DNA of 64,000 bases. Source: Macrosoma leucophasiata. Its lineage: Eukaryota > Arthropoda > Insecta > Lepidoptera > Hedylidae. The DNA lies in contig JAWQUS010000010.1 in NCBI GenBank assembly GCA_036365455.1, forward strand, positions 21,438,501 to 21,502,500, given 5' to 3'. Shown here one piece after another: positions 10,097 to 19,800 of the stretch; the stretch's first letter is position 1, and every line of letters begins with the position of its first letter. The notes below the pieces were generated by a model that saw only the letters and a program-made list of their open reading frames with translations, was not told the DNA's origin and ran no database searches. The position numbers and the translations under genes were made by a program.

Positions 10097-10375
10097 TTAA
10101 AGAAAAATGGAAAGAAAAATTTGACTTCAGGCGAGACTCGAACTCGCGGCCTACTGGGAATCTAGTCCAGCCGCTCTTCCAATTGATATAGTATAGTTGG
10201 TAATAGATGGCGCTGCTGCTACCATAAAAAGCAATGCAATAAATGTGAAGGAAAGATTTGACAAATCGGGCAGGACTTCAGTAGCTCAATTGGAAGAGCG
10301 GCTGGACTAGATTCCCAGTAGGCCGCGAGTTCGAGTCTCGTCTGAAGTCAAATTTTTCTTTCCATTTTTCTTTAA
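10097..10375. mobile_element. Foldback element whose arms each hold a tRNA-like sequence
   Basis: Arms of about 90 bp (10097-10186 and 10286-10375) are inverted copies with one obvious mismatch. The plus-strand tRNA-like segment at 10274-10350 has acceptor halves GACTTCA and TGAAGTC, box A 'tagctcaattgg' and box B 'gagttcgagtc'. The D arm and T arm pair, but the anticodon stem is imperfect. The tail 'aaatttttctttccattttt' lies outside the tRNA part on both arms. It reads as a tRNA-derived element in foldback form; a working tRNA is possible but unlikely. Confidence 0.65.
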
Positions 10376-12590
10376 AATAAAATATATTTCACAAGCATGT
10401 GTTAATGCGAAATAATATAAAACAATTGTAAAAAATATTGTCTAAATCATGATGGATAGAGTACGAATTGAGTGTTCAAATCACGTTCAAATAGATGTAC
10501 ATTAAACTGCTGAAGCAGGATGCGTTTCTCTTCACTATTATCTATAACCATATTTAACTACATTTTTTAAAGGTCTAATCTGTCTATGCACCTAATTTAT
10601 CTATATTAATAGAGGAAAGACGGTTGAAATTCGTGGCAGCGTTTTCCGAAACCTATAAGTCTTAATAAACAGACTTTGTGAGGAGAGGCCCAACTGCAGC
10701 TTGAACCCAACTGCAGTTGGTATGCGAAATTGCCTGCTTAAAGTGCCAGTTAGCTCGCGACGACGACACAGAAGAGATAGAGGGCGAGTTTTAATGTTGG
10801 TAATCTACAACTGCCTCATTTTCTCTCCTCGCGTATTCTTTCTATACCTTAAACCGCCTGCTTCGAATCGACTTGTTAACTTGTTAGTTTGCCTTAATGA
10901 TGCAGTAAATATACTTGAAGTTTCTCTGATGCCCATGTCTCTTTATATTTAATACAGGTATCTAAGTCTGATATTTATATTGTATAGAATTCAGAGAGAT
11001 AGACATATAAAATTACACCCTATACTTATTAGAAACGCAGACAGAACTGTTTGGCATCTAGGATATTACAAATCATCTGTGGTAGGTGGATATATTAGGT
11101 AATATGCATCATTTTGTCAAATGATACCAACCCGTCAGTTGTATAATATCCTATTCATAATCCAAGAATTTTATAATAAATAAATATTATGAGCAAATAT
11201 TCGCATCATACATACAGTCGGCGGCCTCATCCATCAACCTCCAATGTTCAGTAACAGTTAATGTTTAGATGTAAGTCGGTAAAAATTAACAGACGTTCAC
11301 TCACTACCTGACGGTTGCTGACGGGCACTGACGCATTTTAACGTCATATCATAGCATCACGGTCAGGATATGATTACATGATAAAACAATACAATATTGA
11401 TAAATCTTTCTTGTGAAAACATTTGAAGTTCGTTTGTGTTTAACTATCGAATGACCTTATTTATCTGCTGCTGAATGCTAGTTTTCAGTTCTATCGTGTT
11501 CTGGTTTCGTAAAAAGCCTATATTTTCAAACACAGAAAAAATGTTTTCACCAACAATAAATAAATAGCTAATACCTCCGCTAGCAAGAATTGGCCTCTTC
11601 CCTCTATCTTCAAGTATCTATTGATCATTCATTACCTGTACGATATATTTTTTTAAATTATTACCAATGTCCCCTTATGCTTGATTGCTACTTCTGTAGT
11701 AGTAAAGTTAATTACCTGCTCTTTCTTAAAGTTTTTTTAATGATTGATCATTAGCACTCTGTTGCCGACTTGAAGTCACGATTCATACGTAAAATTGGAA
11801 TGAATATTAATTATTATAGATTCACACATACGTGTGTGAATTATTTGTTTTGTTTTCTATACTTACCAAAACAAACATTCGACGAAAGGCAAAAACAAGG
11901 GCACTTTAGCGGCTAAAATATGACCGCGGAACATCACTTGGACATAAAACAGAGAAGTGTATTCCACTATTTCTGGAATGGCTACGTTATCCAGAGATGT
12001 TATTTGTCTAAAAGCGTTGGAACTAAAAGGGTCAAAGGTCAATATTCAATGTCATTGAAATAATGTAAAAGAATTGCCATCAAATAGCTTTTGATGTTGT
12101 TTAGCCAAAACAATATTCATTTCTGGGATTTCTTTAAAGAAAATACTTCTTTTGGTACTTTGAGTAAGTGATTACTTTTAAGTTAATACATAAAAATAAT
12201 GGCTTTGTTAATACGTTGGAGTTGATTAATAAAGAAAAAAACAGTTATTCATCAAACTCGTAACGAGGTCGAGAACTGCTGTTTACATTATAAAAAATAC
12301 TTAATCAAAGCCTTCCTAAAAGCCGATTAAGTTATTAAAATAATGACAAACAAGAATGAACGTGTTCCTGTCGCTCTCGTTTCCAATCAATCTGTTTTAA
12401 ATATGGACAGTAATGACTTAAATACATGTTCGATAAAACCGACAGGTTTTGCACTGAATGTAGCAACAACTAAAGGCGCTAATCTAAATGAAATACCTAC
12501 TTTTCACCAGAAATAATTGTATTGATGTATTTCGATTTAAGTATTCTGGTTAGATATTAACAATCAACTAACATTAGGTACCTACCTAGT
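10376..12590. other. AT-rich DNA without recognised features
   Basis: The small open frame near 10701-10952 is arginine-rich at its start and has no family resemblance. No exon-like block with consistent splice sites is seen. Confidence 0.45.
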
Positions 12591-12608
12591 TAAGGAATTA
12601 AAAAAAAA

Positions 12609-12720
12609 TGACTTCGGGCAGGAATCGAACCTGCGACCTCAGGATAACTTTGGTAGCTTAGTGGTAAAGCGGCTGGACTGGTTATCCTGAGGTCGCAGGT
12701 TCGATTCCTGCCCGAAGTCA
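12609..12720 (+). mobile_element. tRNA-like sequence with a 40-bp snap-back arm
   Basis: The 40-base arms 12609-12648 and 12681-12720 are perfectly complementary around a 32-base loop. The plus strand from 12647 reads as a tRNA-like unit: an acttTGG acceptor half pairs with ccgaagt, box A is 'tagcttagtggtaaagc' and box B is 'ggttcgattcc'. The 3' tail 'aaatttttcttaccattttt' matches the element at 10097, so they are one family. Confidence 0.7.
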
Positions 12721-12745
12721 AATTTTTCTTACCATTTTTTCTTTA

Positions 12746-12984
12746 TACAGATATACAATGCGAATGTGGATGGTTGCAGAGGCCCAGGAAGACCAAGGCT
12801 GACCTACCATGACCAAATAGGTCGAGTTCTGTCTGATGGTGGGGTCAAAAGTCTTAGGAATCGGCGTGCATGTATGAAGAGAATGATGAAGGTAGACGAG
12901 GCACGAGAGGTTTGTCAGAACCGGGATGTCTGGCGCTCTACACTCTCTGCCTACCCCGTTAGGGACCTGGCGTGAAGATACATA
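12746..12984 (+). pseudogene. LINE 3' stub, C-terminal ORF2 piece
   Basis: The frame encodes GCRGPGRPRLTYHDQIG and then CMKRMMKVDEAREVCQNRD. This resembles the extreme C-terminus of lepidopteran non-LTR ORF2 proteins. It ends 'ggcgtgaagatacata', as at 60279 and, reversed, at 28826. A perfect 13-base direct repeat 'cattttttcttta' flanks it (12733-12745 and 12985-12997). It is therefore a 5'-truncated insertion into the tRNA-like foldback element. Confidence 0.75.
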
Positions 12985-13084
12985 CATTTTTTCTTTAATT
13001 TCGAAAGTTTACTCGCATGTGTTATTGCGAAACTATAAATTCTCACTTTCTCAATCTTCAATCATTGAAATCGTTTCTCTAATG

Positions 13085-13313
13085 GCTACTGAGCTCAAGG
13101 GGGAAAGCATCACCGCAATACCTACCTTATCTTTGTGCCGCCAAATGGTAGTGTTCAGCACTACGCTGTTCCGATTACTTATGGCCCTGTGATAATTATC
13201 ACTAAGACAAAACAACTTAGGCCTCAGTGATGTCATGCATTTTGTGTCTATAGGCTGTAATGTTCACTTACCATCAATGTGAACTGCGTCCTTGTTTTCC
13301 ATTAACAGAAAAT
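13085..13313 (+). mobile_element. Lepidopteran SINE, diverged
   Basis: It starts 'tactgagctcaagggggaaa', has 'aaatggtagtgttcagcact', and ends 'catcaatgtgaactgcgtcc' with an A-rich tail. It has many substitutions. Confidence 0.75.
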
Positions 13314-13794
13314 TAAAGAAGATAACTCTTAAGAGTTTTAGTATTTTTTGGTCGATTTGTTGGAACGATTAAAGTTCTATTTTTAATAAGAAATATAGTT
13401 CACCTCTATGTAGTTATCGTTTGAGTAAGAAGACGAGAACTTATACCAACAGTACACTGCCCATTCGAGAAAAAATCACAGACCACAGAAGTCATAATTA
13501 AGCCTTACTCATTATCTGTATCAAATGTATTTGCAGAACTAATACACTTAAATCTCTCCTTATCGTCGACTATATACAGACTAAAGTAGTGATATCATCT
13601 AATAAGTGAAAGTGAGGCACTCCTTATCTTGTGGGTATAGCCTTGTAACTCTGTACTATATTCAGATAAGGGTTAAAGCCTTGATCTTGACTTCTTGACC
13701 TATTGTTAGAATGTTATTGATAGCTGTATGAAATGTTTTGAAATTAAGGCAGAAATGTTTCCGCTAAACCTTTTGTAATTAAAGCACATGTTTA

Positions 13795-14061
13795 GTGCTC
13801 AACAATAAACATTGCACATCGAGCCTAGGAGACTTCGGCTTATTTCGGGTCTGTAGAGCGTTATCTCTTTCGCACCGTACCTATTGGACATTTGTCGACA
13901 ATTTTGATCAAGTTTTTGACCAATACCGGACTGTCAGTGCTTACGTAGGCAGTCAATGATATTATGTAGGCAGTGTGCATTGAGATAACGCTCTACGAAG
14001 TCGAAATGAGCCGGTCGTCTCTTTAGCAGGTTCGATGTGCAATATTAATTGGTGAGAACTG
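13795..14061. mobile_element. TA-flanked MITE, full length
   Basis: The ends are 'gtgctcaacaataaacattg' and the inverse of 'caatattaattggtgagaac'. Both flanks are TA. The inner arms 'ttcggcttatttcgggtctg' and 'ctctacgaagtcgaaatgag' are inverted. A TA target and a CAGTGCTCAACAA terminus fit Tc1/mariner-type MITEs. No coding capacity. Confidence 0.8.
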
Positions 14062-14809
14062 TACACTATTAAATATTTTGTAGTAATTGTATAATCAGTC
14101 CTACTACAAATGCCTCTGTGGCTAATTATTGGATACTAATGTTAGACCGAAGCAAGTGAAATAAAGGACAATTTTCAGTTAGATACTTTGATCAACGATT
14201 TTTTTATTTCGTCTCAAGATTTTCAAGAATTTTATCTAATAAATCTAATCCGTTAATTAAAACTCTTAGTCAATGACATAAGCTTCTTTTATACGTATTC
14301 AAACCACCACAGCACATATTTCGTCTTATTCTTTATCGATACTCTCAAACCTTTCACAATTTTTACATTAAAAGCATCCAATGGAGGCAGCTCCGTATAA
14401 TTTTGACAGCTGTCAGACAAACGTCACTATAGTCTGCCTGAGTCCACGGCTGAAAAGCAACAGGTGCGTCGGACAATAAAAAAAATATGAGTTATTCGCG
14501 AGATAAATCCTTAAACATAAGTGCAGCTCGCAAAAACCTAAGAACACATCAAAACATTTGTCGTACAACAAAATAATGAGCGACAATCATGCGTCATAAA
14601 ACGCGTCTCCGTGGTGCATGAATGAATTTGTTAATCGCTATCTAACATCAAGCTTTATACTTGCAGTTCTCATGGCATCGGTAATAGTCTTAATTGGTAT
14701 GCACGAACATAATGTCGTAACGCATCTGAGGTCAACGACAGTTGTCGTCAGTATGTTGTTTTCGCATCTAGGATTGTGATGTGACAACATAAACTTGCTA
14801 AAACAATGC

Positions 14810-14925
14810 TCTTCCGCATTTTGACCTCTGGTTTTTGTGAAGATGTCTGTAGGATGCAGTGATCCATTAACATCTATGTTAACTGCATGCTTGTTTGCCA
14901 CCATCCTTAGATAAAGAAATAAACA
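14810..14925 (+). repeat. SINE 3' fragment
   Basis: 'cgcattttgacctctggttt' through 'actgcatgcttgtttgccac' is the 3' third of the common SINE. The DNA between 14062 and 14809 shows nothing I recognise. Confidence 0.65.
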
Positions 14926-15257
14926 AGTCACTGTAGTCATCACTTTAACAGTCATTACTTTAACTGTAGGATCCAGACAGTTTGGGAGATTAATTGGCTC
15001 AGTATTGATACTAATTTTGGGGAGGGGAAGTTAGTGGTAGTCTTAGAATAAAGGGGATCGTCAGAGTTATGATGACCTTTTTTTTTTATTTTTTATTGCC
15101 GTAAGTCTGCTTTGTCCCGGCTCAGCTCCATCCATATCATTATCAAGCTAAACACTAAATAAAATTTGTTACGGTAAGACTGGATTTTGGATGAAGGGTT
15201 TGAGTCTTACCCACTGCCTGGATCAAGGATTGTTTTTAGATAACTGGTGATTTTAAC

Positions 15258-15322
15258 TGGTGGTAGAGCTCCAGTGCAGTAGCTCGAGGGCGTAAGCATC
15301 ACCGCATCACCATACCCTAAAA
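15258..15322 (+). repeat. SINE 5' head fragment
   Basis: 'aactggtggtagagctccag' to 'taagcatcaccgcatcacca' is the SINE head without a body. Confidence 0.65.
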
Positions 15323-15656
15323 AGATGAATGTATGTGCACCGATCAGTAAGTTACATCACCCGTTAGATCACAAGGTTACATGTTAAAAGTCTCATGCAT
15401 ACATTTGATAGGACATATTGACACTTATCAGGCATACTGAATTTAAATAATGGTATTATTTGGACCTTGAAGTAGAATTTGTATAGCTAAGTACATGAAC
15501 GTAAGTATAGTAAATGCAAACGAGTAAATATACATGAACCAGTATTCGTCTATCCACACTATGTTGGCAATATATTGCCACATGTACATACCAATCGGAT
15601 ACAAATACATTTTAACAAAACGTGAATCTCGGAGCAAATTCCTTGCTGATATTTAA

Positions 15657-16101
15657 TCATTTCAGCCAAAAGACGTTTACTGCTGAACAAAGGCCTTCCC
15701 CAAAGAATGCCACAACGAACGGTCCTGGGCCGCCCTCAACCAGCGATTGATCGACCTTCACCAGGTCGTCGGTCCACTTCGTAGGGGGCCCGCCTACGTT
15801 TCGTCTTTCCGTATGCGGTCGCCACTCTAGAACACTTCTGCCCCAACGGCCGTCAGTTCTGCGAGCTATGTGCCCTGCCCACTGCCACTTCAGTTTCGCT
15901 ATTCGGTGGGCTATGTCGGTTATTTTGGTTCTCATGCGAATCTCCTCATTTCTGATTCGATCTCGCAGAGAAACTCCGAGCATAACCCTCTCCATTGTTC
16001 TCTGAGTGACCTTGAGCCTTCTTATGAGGCCCATAGTGAGCGACCACGTTTCAGTTCCGTATGACATCACTGGCAACACACACTGGTCAAAGACCTTCTG
16101 G
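15657..16101 (-). pseudogene. RTE-like LINE ORF2 C-terminal fragment
   Basis: The minus-strand frame of about 140 codons reads VLPVMSYGTETWSLTMGLIR, VSLRDRIRNEEIRMRTK, KLKWQWAGHIARRTDGRWG and PPTKWTDDLVKVDQS. This is the C-terminal region of RTE-type endonuclease/reverse transcriptases common in Lepidoptera. The endonuclease and the catalytic RT motifs are absent, so the copy is 5' truncated. The 3' end 'gtttactgctgaacaaaggc' is the usual tail. The frame after WTDDLVKVDQS departs from the family. A broken copy is at 59118. Confidence 0.8.
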
Positions 16102-16178
16102 TGATATTAAAATCAATAAATAAGTAACTTTTAAAATTACACACCTATTACCTAAGTATACCTATTAGGTACCAAAAA

Positions 16179-16235
16179 TGAAATATTGCACATCGAGCTT
16201 ACGAAAGAGACAATCAGCTAGTTTCGACTTCGTCG
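16179..16235. mobile_element. TA-flanked MITE fragment
   Basis: 'aatattgcacatcgagctta' and 'gctagtttcgacttcgtcga' match the terminus of the element at 13795. It abuts the SINE at 16236. Confidence 0.6.
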
Positions 16236-16332
16236 ATTAGGTAATGCGGTGGTGCCTACGCCCGCAGAACAGAAAATTTTCTGTTCTGCGCCTACGCCCT
16301 TGAGTCCCTACACTGGGACTCTACCACCAGTA
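16236..16332 (-). repeat. SINE head fragment with an inserted palindrome
   Basis: 'ttaggtaatgcggtggtgcc' to 'gggactctaccaccagta' is the SINE head in antisense. It is split by the hairpin at 16264-16289. Confidence 0.7.
16264..16289. repeat. Loop-free perfect 26-bp palindrome
   Basis: The half-site is 'gcagaacagaaaa'. Ten-base direct repeats 'gcctacgccc' lie immediately on each side (16254-16263 and 16290-16299), as in a small insertion with target duplication or a template-switch event. Confidence 0.9.
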
Positions 16333-16796
16333 AAAAAATAACATACAGACTGTTTATTTACTGTTACAGATTTTTTATAATTCTATCGTTAAAATTTTAT
16401 AAAAAAGAAATTAAATAGCCAATCAATTTTATGCAGTAATGAGAAGTTTTTTAAATGAAAAGCTTTAAAGTTCTCACTAACCAATACACCCAAACATATT
16501 ACGTAAATGTTTTACACGTCAATAAAAGTAATTTCGCGAAAACATGCACTAGTCTCGAAATAAGATGAGCTATTAACTATTTTATTACACTATTTGAGTA
16601 AACTTCTTTGTTCTTCGACGGACGGCAGTGCAGTCATAATTTGTTCGCGACAACGTCATAAACGTAACGATATTCTTAATCCCGTTCTCAATTCAGGGTC
16701 ACAATGAAGCTTTGTTCTTCATTGGTTTAGAAAACAACAATACAGTTGCTTTTAATACATATATATCATTAATAATCATTATAGAGAAATACAGTA

Positions 16797-16950
16797 CAGT
16801 ATCCAATATGACATATTGCACATCGACTTTAGGAACGAGACTTCGGCTTATTTCGGGTCTGTAAAGCGTTATCTCTTTCGCACCTTACCAATGTGAGATT
16901 TTTACCAATACCGGACCAGTGCTTAAGTAGGCAGTGTGCAGCAGAGATAG
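16797..16950. mobile_element. TA-flanked MITE, left part, interrupted by the LINE
   Basis: It runs from 'cagtatccaatatgacatat' and 'tgcacatcgactttagg' through 'ataccggacc' to 'gtgcagcagagatag'. The right part resumes at 23483. Confidence 0.75.
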
Positions 16951-17148
16951 CCGTGCTGCTATAGGGCTGCGAAACGTGAAAGGGCACCAAGGCCATTTCA
17001 TACCAAATGCAGGTCTTTATTAACCGCTGTCATCGCTAACATTCCGGTTCGTGCGCTCGTCCTGAACGCACGCTTCCATTGTTCTCGCTCTCCCTTCTGG
17101 TAGAGCGCTATCGCGAGTGTATTGTTCGCGAGTTTCGGCTTATCGCCG

Positions 17149-17345
17149 CCCTAATCTCCGATAACGACGGTTAGTCCTTGACCGACCGCCCGTTTCGTGG
17201 AATTGGGGTTTAAGCCCTAATTACCGATAACGACGATTAGTCCTTGACTAATCGTTGTTTCGTGGAATTGGGTTTAAGTCCTAATTACCGATAACGACAG
17301 TCAGTCTTTTGACCGACCGCCGTGTTTCGAGGAATTGGGGTGTAC
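17149..17345 (+). repeat. 5' UTR tandem repeats of the LINE
   Basis: Three units of about 65 bp each carry 'ccgataacgac', 'ccttga.c' and 'gaattgggg'. Tandem 5' units often carry promoter activity in non-LTR elements; that role is inferred here. Confidence 0.8.
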
Positions 17346-17638
17346 GCAGTTCCTACCAGTTCCGAAGCGTCAACAATTAAACAACAATTTGGCCCCCTCA
17401 GGGCAAGTCGGCTGAAACTTAACAGTGCCAACGAAACCGACTAAACGAAGACCCGTGACGTTGCTGCGCCCTTCAGGCTAAAGCGAAATCGGAAGTGTAC
17501 GGTTAGAACAGAGGCATTTGGAGTGACCCCATAGTCTCTGCCGTACAAGTACTGACAGACAGACGTTACCTTAGGGCCCCTCGGCACATTAAGATTGGCC
17601 GAGGGCGATACAAGCTTAGGGCTCACCATAGGACACAC

Positions 17639-17705
17639 CCTCCTCGCCTATCCCGGCGAGGAGGTAATTACACCTCACACACTCCCGGGTTGTCCCACCC
17701 GGGAG
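17639..17705 (+). repeat. Two GC hairpins in the LINE 5' UTR
   Basis: 'cctcctcgcc' pairs with 'ggcgaggagg' (17639-17664), and 'ctcccgggt' pairs with 'acccgggag' (17682-17705). They stand about 200 bases before ORF1 and could affect scanning or packaging; this is untested. Confidence 0.7.
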
Positions 17706-17912
17706 GTAGGGATAAATACCCCGCGTTTAATTTATAGGCGCGTTTAAACACACGATTGCCCCGGGTTTGTTGTGGGTTCTTCCCGGGGAACGTGTTCGAT
17801 AACCGAACCCTCTTGTTTCGTGCGTTCTTAGGTCGAGATAGGGATAAAAAAACCACCAAGTCCGCAAACGTCCATTTCCCCCATTCGCGAAGTCCTTTAC
17901 TCCCCAGACAAC

Positions 17913-19793
17913 ATGTCTGAGGAGAAAAGGAAGCTTGAGGCAGCTTTTGCCATCCTGCTGAAAAGCAGTAAAATCAGTGCCAAATTCACCCGCATTATGC
18001 AGGAGTTACCTGACCCCCTGCCCGACGGATTCCTGGAATCCATTTGTGAGGGCTCAAGACCTCCAAAGCCCCGCTCACGCTCCCCCCCCTCCCCGCGCTC
18101 TCGATCGCCCACTCAGAGCCGCTCTGTCTCGGACCATCCTGAGTCCGTTTGTTCTCCGGACGCATCCCAGTCCGCAGCCCCCCCACTCTTGGACCAAGCA
18201 GAGTCCGCCACCCCCTCCCCCACTCCCGGCCAGGAACGCTCTACGGACTCAGACGCAATGTCCGTAGGACAGGCGTCCAATGAGGAGTCCGCCTCCGACA
18301 CAGACGACTTCACGCTCGTCAAAGGAGGCAAGCGAAAGCGGAAAACCCGCAAAACCCAGGCCGAGGAGCCCTCCGTTCCCGCCAAAGCTGTGAGAATCAC
18401 AGCCTCTCCCCCCACCCCCGCGATAACATCTCGAGGTAGCGCATCTCCCGCGCACCAATCCCAAGCCAGCTCGCCCTCAGCGAGCTCACAGGCTAGCGCC
18501 CCAGGAGCGCCAAAAGCCAAACGCCCCCCACCACTCAAACTCCTTGGGTCCGATAAATTCACCTGGACCGACCTCTCAGCATCGCTGAAGGTCAAAGGGG
18601 TCATCCCCCTTCACACCAGGTGGAATCCAAAGGAAGGATGTTATCACATCCAACTTGAGACATCCGCCCACCACCGTACGGCCACTGCGCTCTTTGACGC
18701 AAGGGGCCTACAATACTTCACATACGCCCTCCCCGAGGAGAAGCGTCGTCGCGTAGTAATACGCAACATCCCCATCTTCCTCTCTCCCGAGGAAATTATG
18801 GCCGACCTTAAAGAGGTCAAAGCCCTCCCAGTTCTGCAGGTGCACAGGATGCACCGAGGGCATAAGGGACAAAACGGCCACCTAAACATGGTGTTAGTCG
18901 TGCTCGAGCACACCAAAGAGGCCAACGGCGTCTTTAACATTAAAGAAGTCGCGGGCCTCAGCGGCATCCGTGTCGAGCCTCCCAACAAGAAGGGACACAT
19001 AGGGCAGTGCCATAACTGCCAGAGATACGGTCATGCCTCTGGTCGGTGCAGGATGCGCCCCAGGTGCGTCAAGTGCCTGGAAGACCATGCTACGGCCGAA
19101 TGCTCGCGCCCAAAAGACAGGGCTGCATGCACGGAACCCCCGAGCTGCATTCTCTGTGGGCAGGCAGGTCATCCCGCCAACTATAGGGGGTGCAAAGAGG
19201 CACCCAAAGCGGCACGAATCCCATCCAGGGGTCGTCGCCCAATCCCACCAAGAGCGGCCCCTCAATTCGAGAGGACCCCCAACCCCATCCTGGCCCCCGC
19301 ATGGAGGACCGGTCCTCCGCCCTCTCTAATGAGTACCACTTATTACCCCCCTCTTAAGGGAGTAATCCCGCCGCCCACGACCTTCCCGGTCGCTCAGGCA
19401 CCCGCGGTGGCCCCTCAGGCCGCCCCTACACCGGCCCCAGCCCCGGCCCCGGCTCGCGCCCCGGCCCCGGCTCCGGCCCCCGCCCCGGCCCCTGCGCCAA
19501 CCCCCATTAGGCCCCCGCTGGCCGCCACTGCCGCACCTTGCCGCAAACCCACCCAGGCCCCTCAGGCCCCCCCCATGGCCCATCAGGCTCCCGCTCCCGG
19601 CCCCCCTCAGGCGCCGCTCGACCTCATCAGCGAGGTACTCTCTTTCTCGCTCATGTTTGACATGAGCAAACTCCAGCCCCTGCTGGATAGGTACTTGCAC
19701 TTCAAGTCCAATCCCCACCTTCCCAACGCCATGGTAGAAATGGTCCTGGCCGCAGCCGAAGTCAACCGGCTGATAAACAACACCCCCCGGTAA
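17913..19793 (+). CDS. LINE ORF1, Gag-like nucleic-acid-binding protein, 626 aa
   Basis: ORF1 proteins of Jockey-type LINEs coat the element RNA and form the retrotransposition RNP. Residues about 50-210 are proline/serine-rich with a basic KGGKRKRKTRK patch near 137-147. Residues about 277-357 have the fold-like region (VVIRNIPIFLSPEEI) found before the knuckles in Jockey, TART and HeT-A Gag. Three zinc knuckles follow: C366-x2-C-x4-H-x4-C379, C385-x2-C-x3-H-x4-C397 and C412-x2-C-x4-H-x6-C427. An alanine-proline repeat covers about 500-535. The ATG at 17913 is the first in a long open frame; the stop is 7 bases before ORF2. The frame is intact. Codons are C-rich, unlike the host DNA. Confidence 0.92.
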   Translation: MSEEKRKLEAAFAILLKSSKISAKFTRIMQELPDPLPDGFLESICEGSRPPKPRSRSPPSPRSRSPTQSRSVSDHPESVCSPDASQSAAPPLLDQAESATPSPTPGQERSTDSDAMSVGQASNEESASDTDDFTLVKGGKRKRKTRKTQAEEPSVPAKAVRITASPPTPAITSRGSASPAHQSQASSPSASSQASAPGAPKAKRPPPLKLLGSDKFTWTDLSASLKVKGVIPLHTRWNPKEGCYHIQLETSAHHRTATALFDARGLQYFTYALPEEKRRRVVIRNIPIFLSPEEIMADLKEVKALPVLQVHRMHRGHKGQNGHLNMVLVVLEHTKEANGVFNIKEVAGLSGIRVEPPNKKGHIGQCHNCQRYGHASGRCRMRPRCVKCLEDHATAECSRPKDRAACTEPPSCILCGQAGHPANYRGCKEAPKAARIPSRGRRPIPPRAAPQFERTPNPILAPAWRTGPPPSLMSTTYYPPLKGVIPPPTTFPVAQAPAVAPQAAPTPAPAPAPARAPAPAPAPAPAPAPTPIRPPLAATAAPCRKPTQAPQAPPMAHQAPAPGPPQAPLDLISEVLSFSLMFDMSKLQPLLDRYLHFKSNPHLPNAMVEMVLAAAEVNRLINNTPR

Positions 19794-19800
19794 ACCCAAA

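Noticed and set aside
10274..10350. Functional tRNA gene
   Set aside because: Acceptor, D and T arms pair, but the anticodon stem is poor and the sequence is part of a foldback repeat with a shared non-tRNA tail. I list it as tRNA-derived.
12647..12720. Functional tRNA gene
   Set aside because: The anticodon stem has a mismatch, and the 3' half is duplicated in reverse as part of a mobile element.
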